In this document: positions 28,139 through 36,998 of the stretch, piece by piece
Position numbering within the stretch: the stretch's first letter is position 1
Layout: every line of letters starts with the position of its first letter
DNA from: G942493375 sp942493375
GTDB lineage: Bacteria; Armatimonadota; UBA5829
Direction: 5' to 3'
Length of the DNA: 64,000 nucleotides
Assembly (NCBI GenBank): GCA_942493375.1
Contig: OW818698.1
Span: forward strand, 7,192,001-7,256,000
The notes under the pieces: model-generated
Told to the model about the DNA's origin: nothing
Database searches by the model: none
Seen by the model: only the letters and a program-made list of their open reading frames with translations
Made by a program: the position numbers and the translations under genes

Positions 28139-29107
28139 CTACCACTGCATAACAATCTTAATAACTTTGCTCTCCCTGTTATGCATAGCATCGTAGCCGG
28201 TCTGGAAGTCTTCGGCTTTTATTCTGTGGGTAATGAGGTTCTGCAGGGGGATGTCATTGTGGACTGCAAGGTTGGTTGCTACTTCCCATGCTCCAGCGCT
28301 GGCGTTGCTGCCTATCAGTGTGATCTCCTGCCAGAGCATATTGTTCCAGCGGAAATTAGCATGAGCATGGGCATAATCTCCCAGAATCAGCACCTTTCCC
28401 TGTTTTTCAACCAGTCCAAAACACGCTTCCACAGCCTTCGCCGACCCCGAGCATTCAATTACAGTAGGGAACTTACATCCTGTAGCAGCAACTACATCCT
28501 CCGCTAATTCACCCACAAGCTCGTGATAGTTAATCGTCTGCACAGCACCCATCCCCGTAGCAACATCCAGCCTCTCAGGCCTTCCGCCAACCAGAGTTAC
28601 ATCTATCCCACGACGGGTAAGCAGCGCACATGTCAGCAGACCAATGGACCCATCCCCAATAACCAGCGCAGGCCCGTCCACCGGATGACCCAATCTGTGC
28701 TGTGCCCGGACTGAAACCGCTAAAGGCTCAATAAGTGCAGCCACATCCATCGGATAACCATCAGGCAGCACATGAACATTACCTACCTCATTCAACAGAT
28801 ATTCCCCATATCCACCCGGATGCTCAAACCCTACCTCCAGGCCATCTGCCAGCACATTCTCAGCAACACATTTCTTGCCGAGTAGGGTTTCATCTACGCC
28901 TTCACCAACAGCATCCACAACTCCCGACCACTCGTGCCCGGGAGTAGATGGAAAGGGCGTCCTCTCCCATCCAGCCACCATCTCAAGGTCGGTTGCACAT
29001 ATTCCGCAGGCAGATGTCTTTATCCTGACTTGCCCCGACCCCGGAACCGGGGTAGGGAGCTCCAGCATCTCCAGCTTGTTGGGTCCTGTATTAACTATTG
29101 CCCTCAT
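28139..29107 (-). CDS. Zinc-type sugar/alcohol dehydrogenase (no structural zinc site)
   Basis: This 322-residue medium-chain dehydrogenase has catalytic zinc ligands Cys37 (ACGICATD) and His58-Glu59 (PGHEWSG), and a NAD(P)-binding Rossmann motif 'VIGDGSIGLL' near 150-160. The four-Cys structural zinc loop of typical family members is absent: after 'GKKCVAENVLADG' the loop is short. The style is that of sorbitol/L-iditol or threonine dehydrogenase-like enzymes that oxidise sugar hydroxyls with NAD+. Its start overlaps the stop of the second dehydrogenase by four bases (ATGA), so both are made together and may catalyse successive or alternative oxidations. Confidence 0.85.
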   Translation of the reverse strand: MRAIVNTGPNKLEMLELPTPVPGSGQVRIKTSACGICATDLEMVAGWERTPFPSTPGHEWSGVVDAVGEGVDETLLGKKCVAENVLADGLEVGFEHPGGYGEYLLNEVGNVHVLPDGYPMDVAALIEPLAVSVRAQHRLGHPVDGPALVIGDGSIGLLTCALLTRRGIDVTLVGGRPERLDVATGMGAVQTINYHELVGELAEDVVAATGCKFPTVIECSGSAKAVEACFGLVEKQGKVLILGDYAHAHANFRWNNMLWQEITLIGSNASAGAWEVATNLAVHNDIPLQNLITHRIKAEDFQTGYDAMHNRESKVIKIVMQW

Positions 29108-30138
29108 GGATTTATCACCACCTTGTTCCTGTCCGGTGACGCCATTACCTCGACTGCCTCGTGAATGCTTGATAAAGGGAACCGGTGGGAGATGATCTTT
29201 TCAGAATCTACAAGTCCTGTCTCCATAAGTCTGATAGCTCTGGACATAGCCAGCGGATTTGTCCCGAAACTGGCATCCATTCTACCTTCAAGGAAATGGG
29301 TATATCCACCATCCAGTTCAAAAGTCTCGTGTGTCGTTATTCCAAATACATTCCACCTGGTCCCACGCCGTCTGAGGTCAACCATAAGCCTAACAGCTTG
29401 TATAGGTCCAGCTGCCTCTATGACAAGATCAGGACCACCGGGGATGATGTCGTATATCTTAGCTTTAGCATCTTCCTTAGTTGGATTCACTGCATGAGTA
29501 GCTCCAAGTTCCATTGCATTTCGAAGAGCATAATCACTGGCATCGACTGCTATCAGTCTGCCCGCACCGGCAGCTTTGGCAACCATCATGCACAAAAGTC
29601 CGATGCTGCCTACTCCAATCACAACCACATCCTCACCAATCTGCATCTGGCTGTATTGGATAACACCTTTCCACGAACCCGACAGAGGTTCAGTTATAGA
29701 AGCAGCATCAAACGATATCTGCTCCGGTTTTATATAAAGGCATGTGTCCTTAGTCAGCATATACTCAGCAAATGCACCAGGCCACACATCCACCGGTCCG
29801 TCTCCACCGGTTGTGAAAGCATGCTCACAGTAGTGAGGAGTTCCAGTCCGGCAATTGCTGCAGAAACCACAGAACCCGGAAGGCTGGATGATAACTTCAT
29901 CACCCACTTTGAAATGAGTAACCCCGGGGCCAATTTCAGATACTATCCCGCTTGGTTCGTGCCCGGCGATAAAAGGAAACTCCACATTCCGCCGGATACC
30001 CTTAATAGCCTTAAAGTCCGTAGCACAGAACCCGCAGGACTTAATCCGCACCACAACATCCCCATAGTTCTTAGCCTGAGGAACAGCAACATCCTCAAGT
30101 CTCAAATCATTAAAATCATGCAAAACAGCAGCTAACAT
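29104..30138 (-). CDS. Zinc-type sugar/alcohol dehydrogenase
   Basis: This 344-residue medium-chain dehydrogenase has both zinc sites: catalytic Cys38 and His60-Glu61 (AGHEPSG), and structural Cys90, 93, 96 and 104 (GFCGFCSNC...HYC). The nucleotide site is 'VVIGVGSIGLLCMMVAKAAGAG' (about 170-190), followed by Asp in 'LIAVDAS', which suggests NAD+ rather than NADP+. It resembles L-threonine, L-iditol and galactitol dehydrogenases. GGAGG lies upstream of ATG 30138. It is the first gene of a coupled pair; the substrate is likely a sugar or polyol from this locus. Confidence 0.88.
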   Translation of the reverse strand: MLAAVLHDFNDLRLEDVAVPQAKNYGDVVVRIKSCGFCATDFKAIKGIRRNVEFPFIAGHEPSGIVSEIGPGVTHFKVGDEVIIQPSGFCGFCSNCRTGTPHYCEHAFTTGGDGPVDVWPGAFAEYMLTKDTCLYIKPEQISFDAASITEPLSGSWKGVIQYSQMQIGEDVVVIGVGSIGLLCMMVAKAAGAGRLIAVDASDYALRNAMELGATHAVNPTKEDAKAKIYDIIPGGPDLVIEAAGPIQAVRLMVDLRRRGTRWNVFGITTHETFELDGGYTHFLEGRMDASFGTNPLAMSRAIRLMETGLVDSEKIISHRFPLSSIHEAVEVMASPDRNKVVINP

Positions 30139-30156
30139 ACATTCCTCCGAAATATT

Positions 30157-30368
30157 TTTTAGACAGGATTAACAAGATTAGCAGTTGATTGGTAATGGAT
30201 TGTCATATGAGCATAAGAAGACATGTCATTCTGAGTGCAACGAAGAATCTGCTTGTATTGTGAGTAAACGTATCTGCAAAAGCAGATTCTTCGATGCATT
30301 CAGAATGACAATATTCCCAACGATTTCCTACTTGTTAATCTTGTTAATCTTGTAAATCCTGTCTAAAA
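30157..30368. repeat. Nested inverted repeats including GTCATYCTGA copy 3
   Basis: The outer arms are TTTTAGACAGGATTAACAAG (continuing ATTA, 30157-30180) and the complementary TAATCTTGTAAATCCTGTCTAAAA (30345-30368, given in part: ends CCTGTCTAAAA). The inner arms TGTCATTCTGAGTGCAACGA... (30224-30254) and ...TGCATTCAGAATGACA (30279-30309) form a 31-bp stem with few mismatches. Two different repeat families are nested in one gap. Confidence 0.88.
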
Positions 30369-30386
30369 TTCCCTTCCAATATTCAA

Positions 30387-31052
30387 TCAAGCCAAAATAG
30401 CAATAGCCCTGACAAGGCTGGCTTCTCCTTCTTCTATTCTTAGTGGCAGACCGATAAATATAAAACGGCGTCCGACCACTTTGTCCAGGTTAATCAGGCT
30501 TTCGTAAATTGGCACATTGGCGCCAAGTGTCTTCTTGTGCGCAGGGAACCCATTTTCCTCCGCGCTGCAGTTATCAGCCGCCGGAGAATCAAACCCAATC
30601 GCTTTGACTCCTATATCCAGCAGCATAACAATAGCCTCCGAGGAAAATCCCGGCCAGCCATTCTCATAGAACCTGTCAGTGTTGATCCGACTTCCCCAGC
30701 CAGTGTGAACCAGCACAATATCACCTTTATGAATGTCCTTCCCCTCAAAGTCTGCAGGAACAACATCCTCTCCCAACTTCTTAGGCGCATCTATTGCTAC
30801 AGCGGGCCCAAAGAATGAAGTAATCGGCATCTGGCAGACGTCCATACCGTCCTCAATAAAGTGCAGTGGAGCATCCACATGAGTTCCTGCATGTAATCCG
30901 GACTCAATAACAGAGACATTGGCAACAGACTCAGGCATTTGTATATGCCAGCTCTTCTTGAACTGAGGGTCAGTAGGGTAGCAGAACGTATTCACCCCCA
31001 AAGCAGAGCTAAGATCAACAACCTCATAGTCCCCGGACAACCAATCTATCAT
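30387..31052 (-). CDS. Cyclase-family hydrolase (kynurenine formamidase-like)
   Basis: This 221-residue protein has the defining metal-binding motif HAGTHVDAPLHF (His54, His58, Asp60, His64). It also shows 'VVDLSSALG' at the N-terminus and 'GDIVLVHTGW' and 'AIGFDSPAAD' in the middle, all standard for the cyclase/arylformamidase family. Members hydrolyse amide, ester or lactone bonds using zinc or manganese; arylformamidase itself acts in tryptophan breakdown. No tryptophan gene is nearby. Its place between sugar dehydrogenases and glycosidases suggests a lactone-type or acyl-sugar substrate instead, which is inference. It starts 19 bases after the stop of the TIM-barrel gene upstream, so they share a transcript. 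Confidence 0.87.
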   Translation of the reverse strand: MIDWLSGDYEVVDLSSALGVNTFCYPTDPQFKKSWHIQMPESVANVSVIESGLHAGTHVDAPLHFIEDGMDVCQMPITSFFGPAVAIDAPKKLGEDVVPADFEGKDIHKGDIVLVHTGWGSRINTDRFYENGWPGFSSEAIVMLLDIGVKAIGFDSPAADNCSAEENGFPAHKKTLGANVPIYESLINLDKVVGRRFIFIGLPLRIEEGEASLVRAIAILA

Positions 31053-31071
31053 AAATCACTCCCGATCAACA

Positions 31072-32376
31072 CTACTCAACTACTTTAAACAGCTTCCCAC
31101 CGCCAGGAATCAGATCGACATCAATACTGCTGCCATCCAAGACACTCTTTACATCCACCCACTTGCGTTTCTCAACCGAGAACTCCATCAGTTTACCTTT
31201 GCCAAGCTTCAAAGTCAGTTTTGCAGTCGAGTTAACGCTATAATCCCGGTTCATTATCATAAACGTCTTTTCAACACCACGCTGCTCAAACATACCAATT
31301 ACAAACTTGCCACCGGTAACCTTCACCGGACAGCCGTTGGATACATCCAGAGTAGCAATTGGAAGTGGAGCAGTATTGTAAACCGTCGTTGATGTCAGTT
31401 TCATCAGTTCAGGTCCAAGAGCCTTTATATCCTGGTTTATACGCGCAACCTGGTCAGCAATAGGCATCCGGTTGCCGTCCTGGTATAGTCCGCCATACGA
31501 TTTAGGGCCCCAATACAGGAACCAGCTAATTCCTTTAGCTCCATATGCCATTGTTGTATAAGCCAGCCAGCGGAGTTCGTTCTCCGTAGGCAGCCTCCAG
31601 GGAGGATCAATAGTACAGGCCTGCACTATATTCATAAAAGGCAGTTTAGCCTTCAGAGCAGCTCTTCTGACCAATTCAAGATTCATGAAATACCCAGCCC
31701 CATCAACCGGACCGTTTTCGTTTTTGAAAAACAGATAATGGTCATAACTGATGATCTCAGGTTTGACCTGCTCTACAAACAACCGTAAATGCTCGTTATA
31801 ACAAATGATAGCCTGCTTGCTGGTATCTGCCCCTGCATAGTTCTTAGGAAGCTCAACAGCTCCTGTTGTGTCACCATTCAAAAACACCCCCAGGGACTGG
31901 CTATCTGCATAAGTTGGATACAAGTTAATATATGCGTAATGATTGGGATCCCGCTCCTTCAGATACTTCACCAGTCTTCCAAGGTCAGGAAACGCAGTAG
32001 CCGAAGGCTCATCCCTCAAATAATACCCCTCAAGTGCCGGATGGTTCTTAACTTTATCTATCACCGCATCCAGTTTCGCTTTTTCAGCTGGATCATCCAG
32101 TGTGTCCGGTTTAAATAGCACATCATGAAACAGCGACTTGATCCCGTTCTTCTGCGCAAGATCAAGGAGCTTGATCGTATCATCTCCGGAGACAAACAGC
32201 GCATTGGTAAGGTTATAACCGTCCCGAGCCAGTATCTGCGTTTGCTCCTCAGTAGCAGGAGGAGAACACCACATAGTGACAATAAAATCCTTCTGCTTCC
32301 AACCCTTCGCCTCAACTATACTGCAGCACATGAAAATAACGAGGAATAGTAGAAAGCATGAATATATACATTTCAT
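31072..32376 (-). CDS. Exported TIM-barrel glycosidase-like protein, paralog 1
   Basis: This 434-residue protein has a signal peptide (1-23, 'CCSIVEAKG'). The barrel starts with 'FIVTMWCSPPAT' and contains 'GYYLRDEPSA' (Asp-Glu-Pro, a likely catalytic acid at the end of a strand), 'YINLYPTYAD', 'ISYDHY', 'PFMNIVQAC', 'AYTTMAYGAKGISWFLYWGP' and a C-terminal beta domain. This is the style of GH5/GH42-like clan A hydrolases, but I cannot give a family number. GAGGG lies nine bases before ATG 32376. It is over 60 percent similar by eye to the next gene, separated only by a hairpin repeat, so they arose by tandem duplication. Confidence 0.7.
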   Translation of the reverse strand: MKCIYSCFLLFLVIFMCCSIVEAKGWKQKDFIVTMWCSPPATEEQTQILARDGYNLTNALFVSGDDTIKLLDLAQKNGIKSLFHDVLFKPDTLDDPAEKAKLDAVIDKVKNHPALEGYYLRDEPSATAFPDLGRLVKYLKERDPNHYAYINLYPTYADSQSLGVFLNGDTTGAVELPKNYAGADTSKQAIICYNEHLRLFVEQVKPEIISYDHYLFFKNENGPVDGAGYFMNLELVRRAALKAKLPFMNIVQACTIDPPWRLPTENELRWLAYTTMAYGAKGISWFLYWGPKSYGGLYQDGNRMPIADQVARINQDIKALGPELMKLTSTTVYNTAPLPIATLDVSNGCPVKVTGGKFVIGMFEQRGVEKTFMIMNRDYSVNSTAKLTLKLGKGKLMEFSVEKRKWVDVKSVLDGSSIDVDLIPGGGKLFKVVE

Positions 32377-32429
32377 AGTGTCACCCTCAACTTTTGTTCA
32401 ATTGAACATTTCATTGATTGCTTCAATTA

Positions 32430-32516
32430 TGTCATCCTGAACGCAGTGAAGGATCTGCTTTTATCCACAAGATGCAGTTGCTAGAAAGCAGTTACGACAC
32501 TTCATTCAGAATGACT
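32430..32516. repeat. GTCATYCTGA hairpin repeat, copy 4 (imperfect)
   Basis: TGTCATCCTGAACGCAGTGAAGG at the left end and CACTTCATTCAGAATGACT at the right end are complementary with a few mismatches. The centre has diverged. It separates the two tandem TIM-barrel paralogs. Confidence 0.8.
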
Positions 32517-32542
32517 ATGATTTTCTAACGTTGAATTTTTAC

Positions 32543-33853
32543 TTACTCTACAACCTTAAACAATTTTCCGCCGCCAGGTACAAGTTCGACGTCCACAACA
32601 CTGCCGTCCTGCACGTATTGCACTTCAACCCACTTACGCTTCTCAATAGAGAACTCCATGAGTTTTCCCTTGCCCAGGGTCAGTGTCACTTTGGCATATC
32701 CGGTAGCTTTGTAGTCCCTGTTCATCACCATAAACGTGTTCTCTATGCCATCGCGCTTGAACATTCCTACAACGAACTTCCCGCCGGTCACTTTAACAGG
32801 ACAGCCATCAGCTATACTCTGAGTTCCGGTAGGCAGCGGCTCAGTGTGATAGACCTGGGTCGATTCCAGTTTCATTAACTCGGGTCCAAGGACTTTGATG
32901 TCCTGGTTTACCCGTGCCACCTGGTCTGCAATCGGCATTCTCTTGCCATCCTGGTAGCATCCACCGTAAGATACAGGCCCCCAGTACAGGAACCAGCTTA
33001 TCCCACGTCCACCATATGCCATAGTTGTATAAGCCAGCCAACGGAGCTCGCTTTCTCTGGGAAGTCTCCATGACGGCTCAATAGTGCAGGCCTGGACGAT
33101 ATTTACAAATGGCACATTAGCCTTTTTCGCAGCTTCTCTTATCAGAGCAAGGTTCAGGAAATATGTCTCACCGTCACGGCCATTCTTCAAGAAATGGTAA
33201 TGGTCATAGCTGATCAATTCCGGTTTAACCAGATCAACAAACTCTTTCAGATGCTGATTATAGAAAACGATCGTCTGCTTATTTGTTCCAGCGCCTGCAA
33301 AGTTATCCGGAATACCCACAGGTCCCTTGGGCTCTTCAGTCAGGAAAACAGCCAGTTGCTGCTGATTGGCATAGCTGGGATAAAGATTGATATATGCCAG
33401 ATGCTCAGGGTCCTTTTCTCTGAGGTATTTAGTCAGCTTTGCCCAGGTTGGAAAAGTTGTAGCCTGAGGTTCATCAGTCAGGTGATACCCTAATAGTGCC
33501 GGGTGATGCTTGACTGCTTCAATCAATTTATCCAGCTCAGCCTTCTTAGGCGGATCATCAAGGCTTCCTGGCTGGATGAGAGGATGATAGAAGAGTGATT
33601 TGATCCCGTTCTTCTGTGCAACATCCAGCAGTTTAGCAGATTCACTCGCCGGGACAGCAGAGTCCCCGGCAAAAGAAACGTTGGTCAGATTGTAGCCATC
33701 GCGCACAAGGATCTGAAGGTTCTCGTCAGTGGCAGGCGGAGCACACCACATTGTGACGATAAACTCTTTCTGTTTCCACCCCTTGGCCTCAGCCAGACTG
33801 CAGCACACAATTATTGTGCATAGAACCAATAGTAATAGATGCATGATCTTCAT
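32543..33853 (-). CDS. Exported TIM-barrel glycosidase-like protein, paralog 2
   Basis: This 436-residue protein has the same layout as the paralog downstream: signal peptide (1-23, 'CSLAEAKG'), 'FIVTMWCAPPAT', 'GYHLTDEPQA' (probable catalytic Glu), 'LAYINLYPSYANQQ', 'AYTTMAYGGRGISWFLYWGP' and a beta-sandwich end ('GTGSVVDVELVPGGGKLFKVVE' style). AAGGAG lies six bases before ATG 33853. It is the first gene of the long minus-strand block and directly follows the extended -10 promoter at 33908-33916. It would act outside the cytoplasm on a polysaccharide or oligosaccharide; specificity is unknown. Confidence 0.72.
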   Translation of the reverse strand: MKIMHLLLLVLCTIIVCCSLAEAKGWKQKEFIVTMWCAPPATDENLQILVRDGYNLTNVSFAGDSAVPASESAKLLDVAQKNGIKSLFYHPLIQPGSLDDPPKKAELDKLIEAVKHHPALLGYHLTDEPQATTFPTWAKLTKYLREKDPEHLAYINLYPSYANQQQLAVFLTEEPKGPVGIPDNFAGAGTNKQTIVFYNQHLKEFVDLVKPELISYDHYHFLKNGRDGETYFLNLALIREAAKKANVPFVNIVQACTIEPSWRLPRESELRWLAYTTMAYGGRGISWFLYWGPVSYGGCYQDGKRMPIADQVARVNQDIKVLGPELMKLESTQVYHTEPLPTGTQSIADGCPVKVTGGKFVVGMFKRDGIENTFMVMNRDYKATGYAKVTLTLGKGKLMEFSIEKRKWVEVQYVQDGSVVDVELVPGGGKLFKVVE

Positions 33854-33907
33854 TGTTACTCCTTATATAAGAAAAATACATACGGACACTCTACTTTGAG
33901 TTGTCCG

Positions 33908-33916
33908 ATTATACCA
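33908..33916 (-). promoter_or_regulatory. Extended -10 promoter of the minus-strand block
   Basis: On the minus strand the sequence reads TGGTATAAT, a perfect extended -10 element. The -35 region is poor. Transcription would start near 33900 and leave a leader of about 48 bases before ATG 33853. It lies in the 112-bp divergent gap between the two arms of the carbohydrate locus. Confidence 0.6.
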
Positions 33917-33965
33917 GAAATTGGAGCTATATGGGCAATACCAGGAGGATTGACCAACCGTCCTG

Positions 33966-36900
33966 TTGAATCAAGGTGTAAATGTTATTGACTGTGGAGT
34001 TACCACAGATATTCATATTGAAAAGGTGCTGCTATTGGACGAAAAACTAGCTTCATACACAGATAACAATACAGACAGTCAACATATCGATGTTCCATAC
34101 GGGATCGGAATCTGGCCGGAAGAACTGGGTAATCATCGAGCAATTGTCAGGATAAAAGAGCATGCGGATGCTGTAAGGATATACGTTCCCTGGCGCAGGC
34201 ATGATTCTGATGTTGAGAACAAAAATCTCACTATCGTTGAGGCTGCAACTGGAACATCGGTAACTAATATTCATCGTGTTCAGGTTAACAGAGAGTTTGC
34301 TGATCTAGTTTTCGGTCCTGTCGGTCCTGGTGAATATTATTTATACTATCTGCCATACAAACCGGACAGGACCCCATTTCCAGTTATTGAATATGATGAG
34401 CCTTCGGATACTGCCGATCCGCAGTGGCTCTCCGGTTTCTCTCTGGAAGCCCTCCAGTCAGCCGAATTGATAGTATTCCAAGCAAGGGATGAGTTTGACA
34501 GCTTCTTTCCAATGGAAGTGATTGCTACCCAAGATGAACTGCAAACTATGTTAGCTGACTATCCGGATGCTTCGTATCTCTTGTTTCCCGAAGACCGCAG
34601 ATTCCCCATTCGAATGCAGCATGATCTACCTCTGCGATGGATCAAATTTGGACCAAATACATCCTTTGAAGGTCAGGCTCAGCCAGGTGAATACTACCCA
34701 TTCCAGATAGGTGTATTTGCATCTACCGCTTCTTTGGAAAGCCTGCAAGTTGAATTCACTGATTTGATTAATGAGTCCGGAAGCATAATCAAAGCATCAG
34801 AGATAACATGCTTCAACTTCGGTGGCAATGATTGGCTGGGACGACCTTTCACTAAGACAATAGGTGTAGAGAATGGTGATGTGCAGGCGCTTTGGTTCGG
34901 TGTGCAGTTCCCTAAAGATGCTTACGGTACATACAAGGGACGTATTTTAATAAAGCCTGAAGGTCATCCTGCTTCTGAAGTGTCAGTGGAGATTGAAGTC
35001 TCCGGTTGTGTGCTTGAAGACTGCGGAGACAGCGATCTGTGGAGGCTGTCTCGTTTGCGCTGGCTGAACTCTGATATCGCCATCGATGACGACCTGGTAG
35101 ATCCATATACACCTTTGAAAGTCATAAATAACACCGTTCAATGTTTAGGAAGAGAAGTAGATTTCGGGGTATTGGGATTACCTGATGATATTCGAACATT
35201 CGAAGCAGATGGCACATCCCACCAAATCCTCGCAAGCCCAATATCCTTTGCCGTAGATACTGACGCCGGACTGCTCAACTTCACTCCAACTTCCAAACGT
35301 ACAATCAAGAAGACCGACGGTGTGCTGGTCCAGGAAACAACATCCACCAGCGGTAAGTTTACGTTGAAATGTCTAGGTAAAATGGAAGCTGATGGATACA
35401 TCAATTTTCAGATCACTCTCAAATCCTCCGAAGCCATAAAAGTTGATGATATCCGCCTTGAGGTTCCTTTCCGCCGTGAAGTAGCCACATACATGGTTGG
35501 AATGGGTAAAGAAGGTGGATACCGACCGGCATCATGGGAATGGAAATGGGATGTAGCCACCAGGAACCAGGACAGCCTTTGGATTGGTGACGTAAATGCT
35601 GGGCTTCAATGTAAATTGAAAGGGCCGGACTACGCATGGCCTCTGGTAAACATCCAGTATCGCAACCGTACTCTGAATACTCCCGAAGCCTGGAATAATT
35701 CCGGCAAAGGAGGCTGTAATGTCATTGAGGACGGTGCAGATACGGTCATAGTGCGTGCATACAGCGGAAATTGGGAGTTAAGCGCAGGTGAAGAGCTCCG
35801 TTTCGACTTCGGACTCCTGATAACTCCTGTTAAGCCAATCGATTACAAGTCCCACTGGGAAAACCGTTATTATCACAAGAATGGGGATCCTGTTCTTGAA
35901 GATGCAATAGAGGGCGGAGCTTCGATAATAAACATCCATCAAGGCTGTGAACTCAATCCCTATATTAACTACCCTTTCCTTGAAGCCGACAGGATGAAAG
36001 AGTTCATAGACAAAGCCCATGCATCTGACATGAAAGTTAAGATATACTACACCCTCCGAGAGATCAGCTCTCACATGGCTGAACTCTGGGCTATGCGCAG
36101 CCTCGGGCACGAAGTATTGGCAGCAGGAAAGGGTGGGGGCGGTGCCTCCCTTATGGAGCATCTTGTAGACGATTACGCACCCTGCTGGCATTCATATCTA
36201 CCAAACGGAGAGGTCGATGCATCCATTGGAACCAGCAGTCTCTCCCGCTGGCACAATTACTACCTTGAAAGTCTCGCATGGCTGTGTAAAAACATTCAAA
36301 TCGATGGCCTGTATCTGGATGACATCGGATACGACCGCGAGATAATGAAACGTGTCCGCAAGACCCTACAGCGCGAAAGACCGGGCAGTCTCATAGATCT
36401 GCATTCATGGAACCACTTCAACGACTGGGCCTGCTGGGCACACTGCATTAACCTATACTTGGAACATCTGCCATACATAGACAGCATCTGGTTTGGAGAA
36501 GCATTCGAATACAATCACAAATCCCCGGACTATTGGATGGTAGAAGTCTCCGGAATCCCGTTCGGACATCTGGGAGAAATGCTGGAGGGTGGGGGCAATC
36601 CTTGGAGGGGAATGATCTACGGCATGTCCAACCGCCTGTCATGGGGAGGAAACCCATCTGCTCTATGGGATTTGTGGGACACTTTCGGCATACAAGACTC
36701 CGATATGCTAGGATACTGGAACCCAAAATGTCCAGTCAAAACCGATAATCCCGATGTCCTTGTTACTTCCTATGTCAAAAAGGACAAAATCCTACTCGCA
36801 GTAGCCAGTTGGGCAGAAAGTCCAGTCGACATTCAATTATTAATTGACTGGCAATCAATTGGACTCAATCCAAAAATTACATCTTTGAACCAAGTAGCAA

Positions 36901-36989
36901 TAGAGGATCTGCAAGATAAATCAGTCTATTCTCTTGATGATAGACTACATATTGAGCCAACACTGGGCCGTCTACTGATTCTGCAATAG
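33966..36989 (+). CDS. Large cytoplasmic glycoside-hydrolase-domain protein
   Basis: This 1007-residue protein has no signal peptide. The N-terminal half is beta-rich and Ig-like; the C-terminal half is a TIM barrel with 'INIHQGCELNPYINYPF', 'KVKIYYTLREIS', 'NIQIDGLYLDDIGYDRE' (probable catalytic Asp cluster) and 'IDSIWFGEAFEYNHKSPDYW'. The shared 'FGLLITPVKPID' and 'IDGLYLD' motifs tie it to the secreted LamG/DUF6067-type paralogs, so it may be their intracellular counterpart. The start is uncertain: TTG 33966 is used, but AGGAGG at 33943-33948 is 17 bases away. Its stop is followed within ten bases by the GH95-like gene, so they form an operon. Confidence 0.72.
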   Translation: MNQGVNVIDCGVTTDIHIEKVLLLDEKLASYTDNNTDSQHIDVPYGIGIWPEELGNHRAIVRIKEHADAVRIYVPWRRHDSDVENKNLTIVEAATGTSVTNIHRVQVNREFADLVFGPVGPGEYYLYYLPYKPDRTPFPVIEYDEPSDTADPQWLSGFSLEALQSAELIVFQARDEFDSFFPMEVIATQDELQTMLADYPDASYLLFPEDRRFPIRMQHDLPLRWIKFGPNTSFEGQAQPGEYYPFQIGVFASTASLESLQVEFTDLINESGSIIKASEITCFNFGGNDWLGRPFTKTIGVENGDVQALWFGVQFPKDAYGTYKGRILIKPEGHPASEVSVEIEVSGCVLEDCGDSDLWRLSRLRWLNSDIAIDDDLVDPYTPLKVINNTVQCLGREVDFGVLGLPDDIRTFEADGTSHQILASPISFAVDTDAGLLNFTPTSKRTIKKTDGVLVQETTSTSGKFTLKCLGKMEADGYINFQITLKSSEAIKVDDIRLEVPFRREVATYMVGMGKEGGYRPASWEWKWDVATRNQDSLWIGDVNAGLQCKLKGPDYAWPLVNIQYRNRTLNTPEAWNNSGKGGCNVIEDGADTVIVRAYSGNWELSAGEELRFDFGLLITPVKPIDYKSHWENRYYHKNGDPVLEDAIEGGASIINIHQGCELNPYINYPFLEADRMKEFIDKAHASDMKVKIYYTLREISSHMAELWAMRSLGHEVLAAGKGGGGASLMEHLVDDYAPCWHSYLPNGEVDASIGTSSLSRWHNYYLESLAWLCKNIQIDGLYLDDIGYDREIMKRVRKTLQRERPGSLIDLHSWNHFNDWACWAHCINLYLEHLPYIDSIWFGEAFEYNHKSPDYWMVEVSGIPFGHLGEMLEGGGNPWRGMIYGMSNRLSWGGNPSALWDLWDTFGIQDSDMLGYWNPKCPVKTDNPDVLVTSYVKKDKILLAVASWAESPVDIQLLIDWQSIGLNPKITSLNQVAIEDLQDKSVYSLDDRLHIEPTLGRLLILQ

Positions 36990-36998
36990 GTGATAATC

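Noticed and set aside
29185..30135. Long plus-strand frame of 316 codons opposite the second dehydrogenase gene
   Set aside because: The minus-strand frame has clear zinc and nucleotide motifs; the opposite frame has no recognisable domain and is a shadow.
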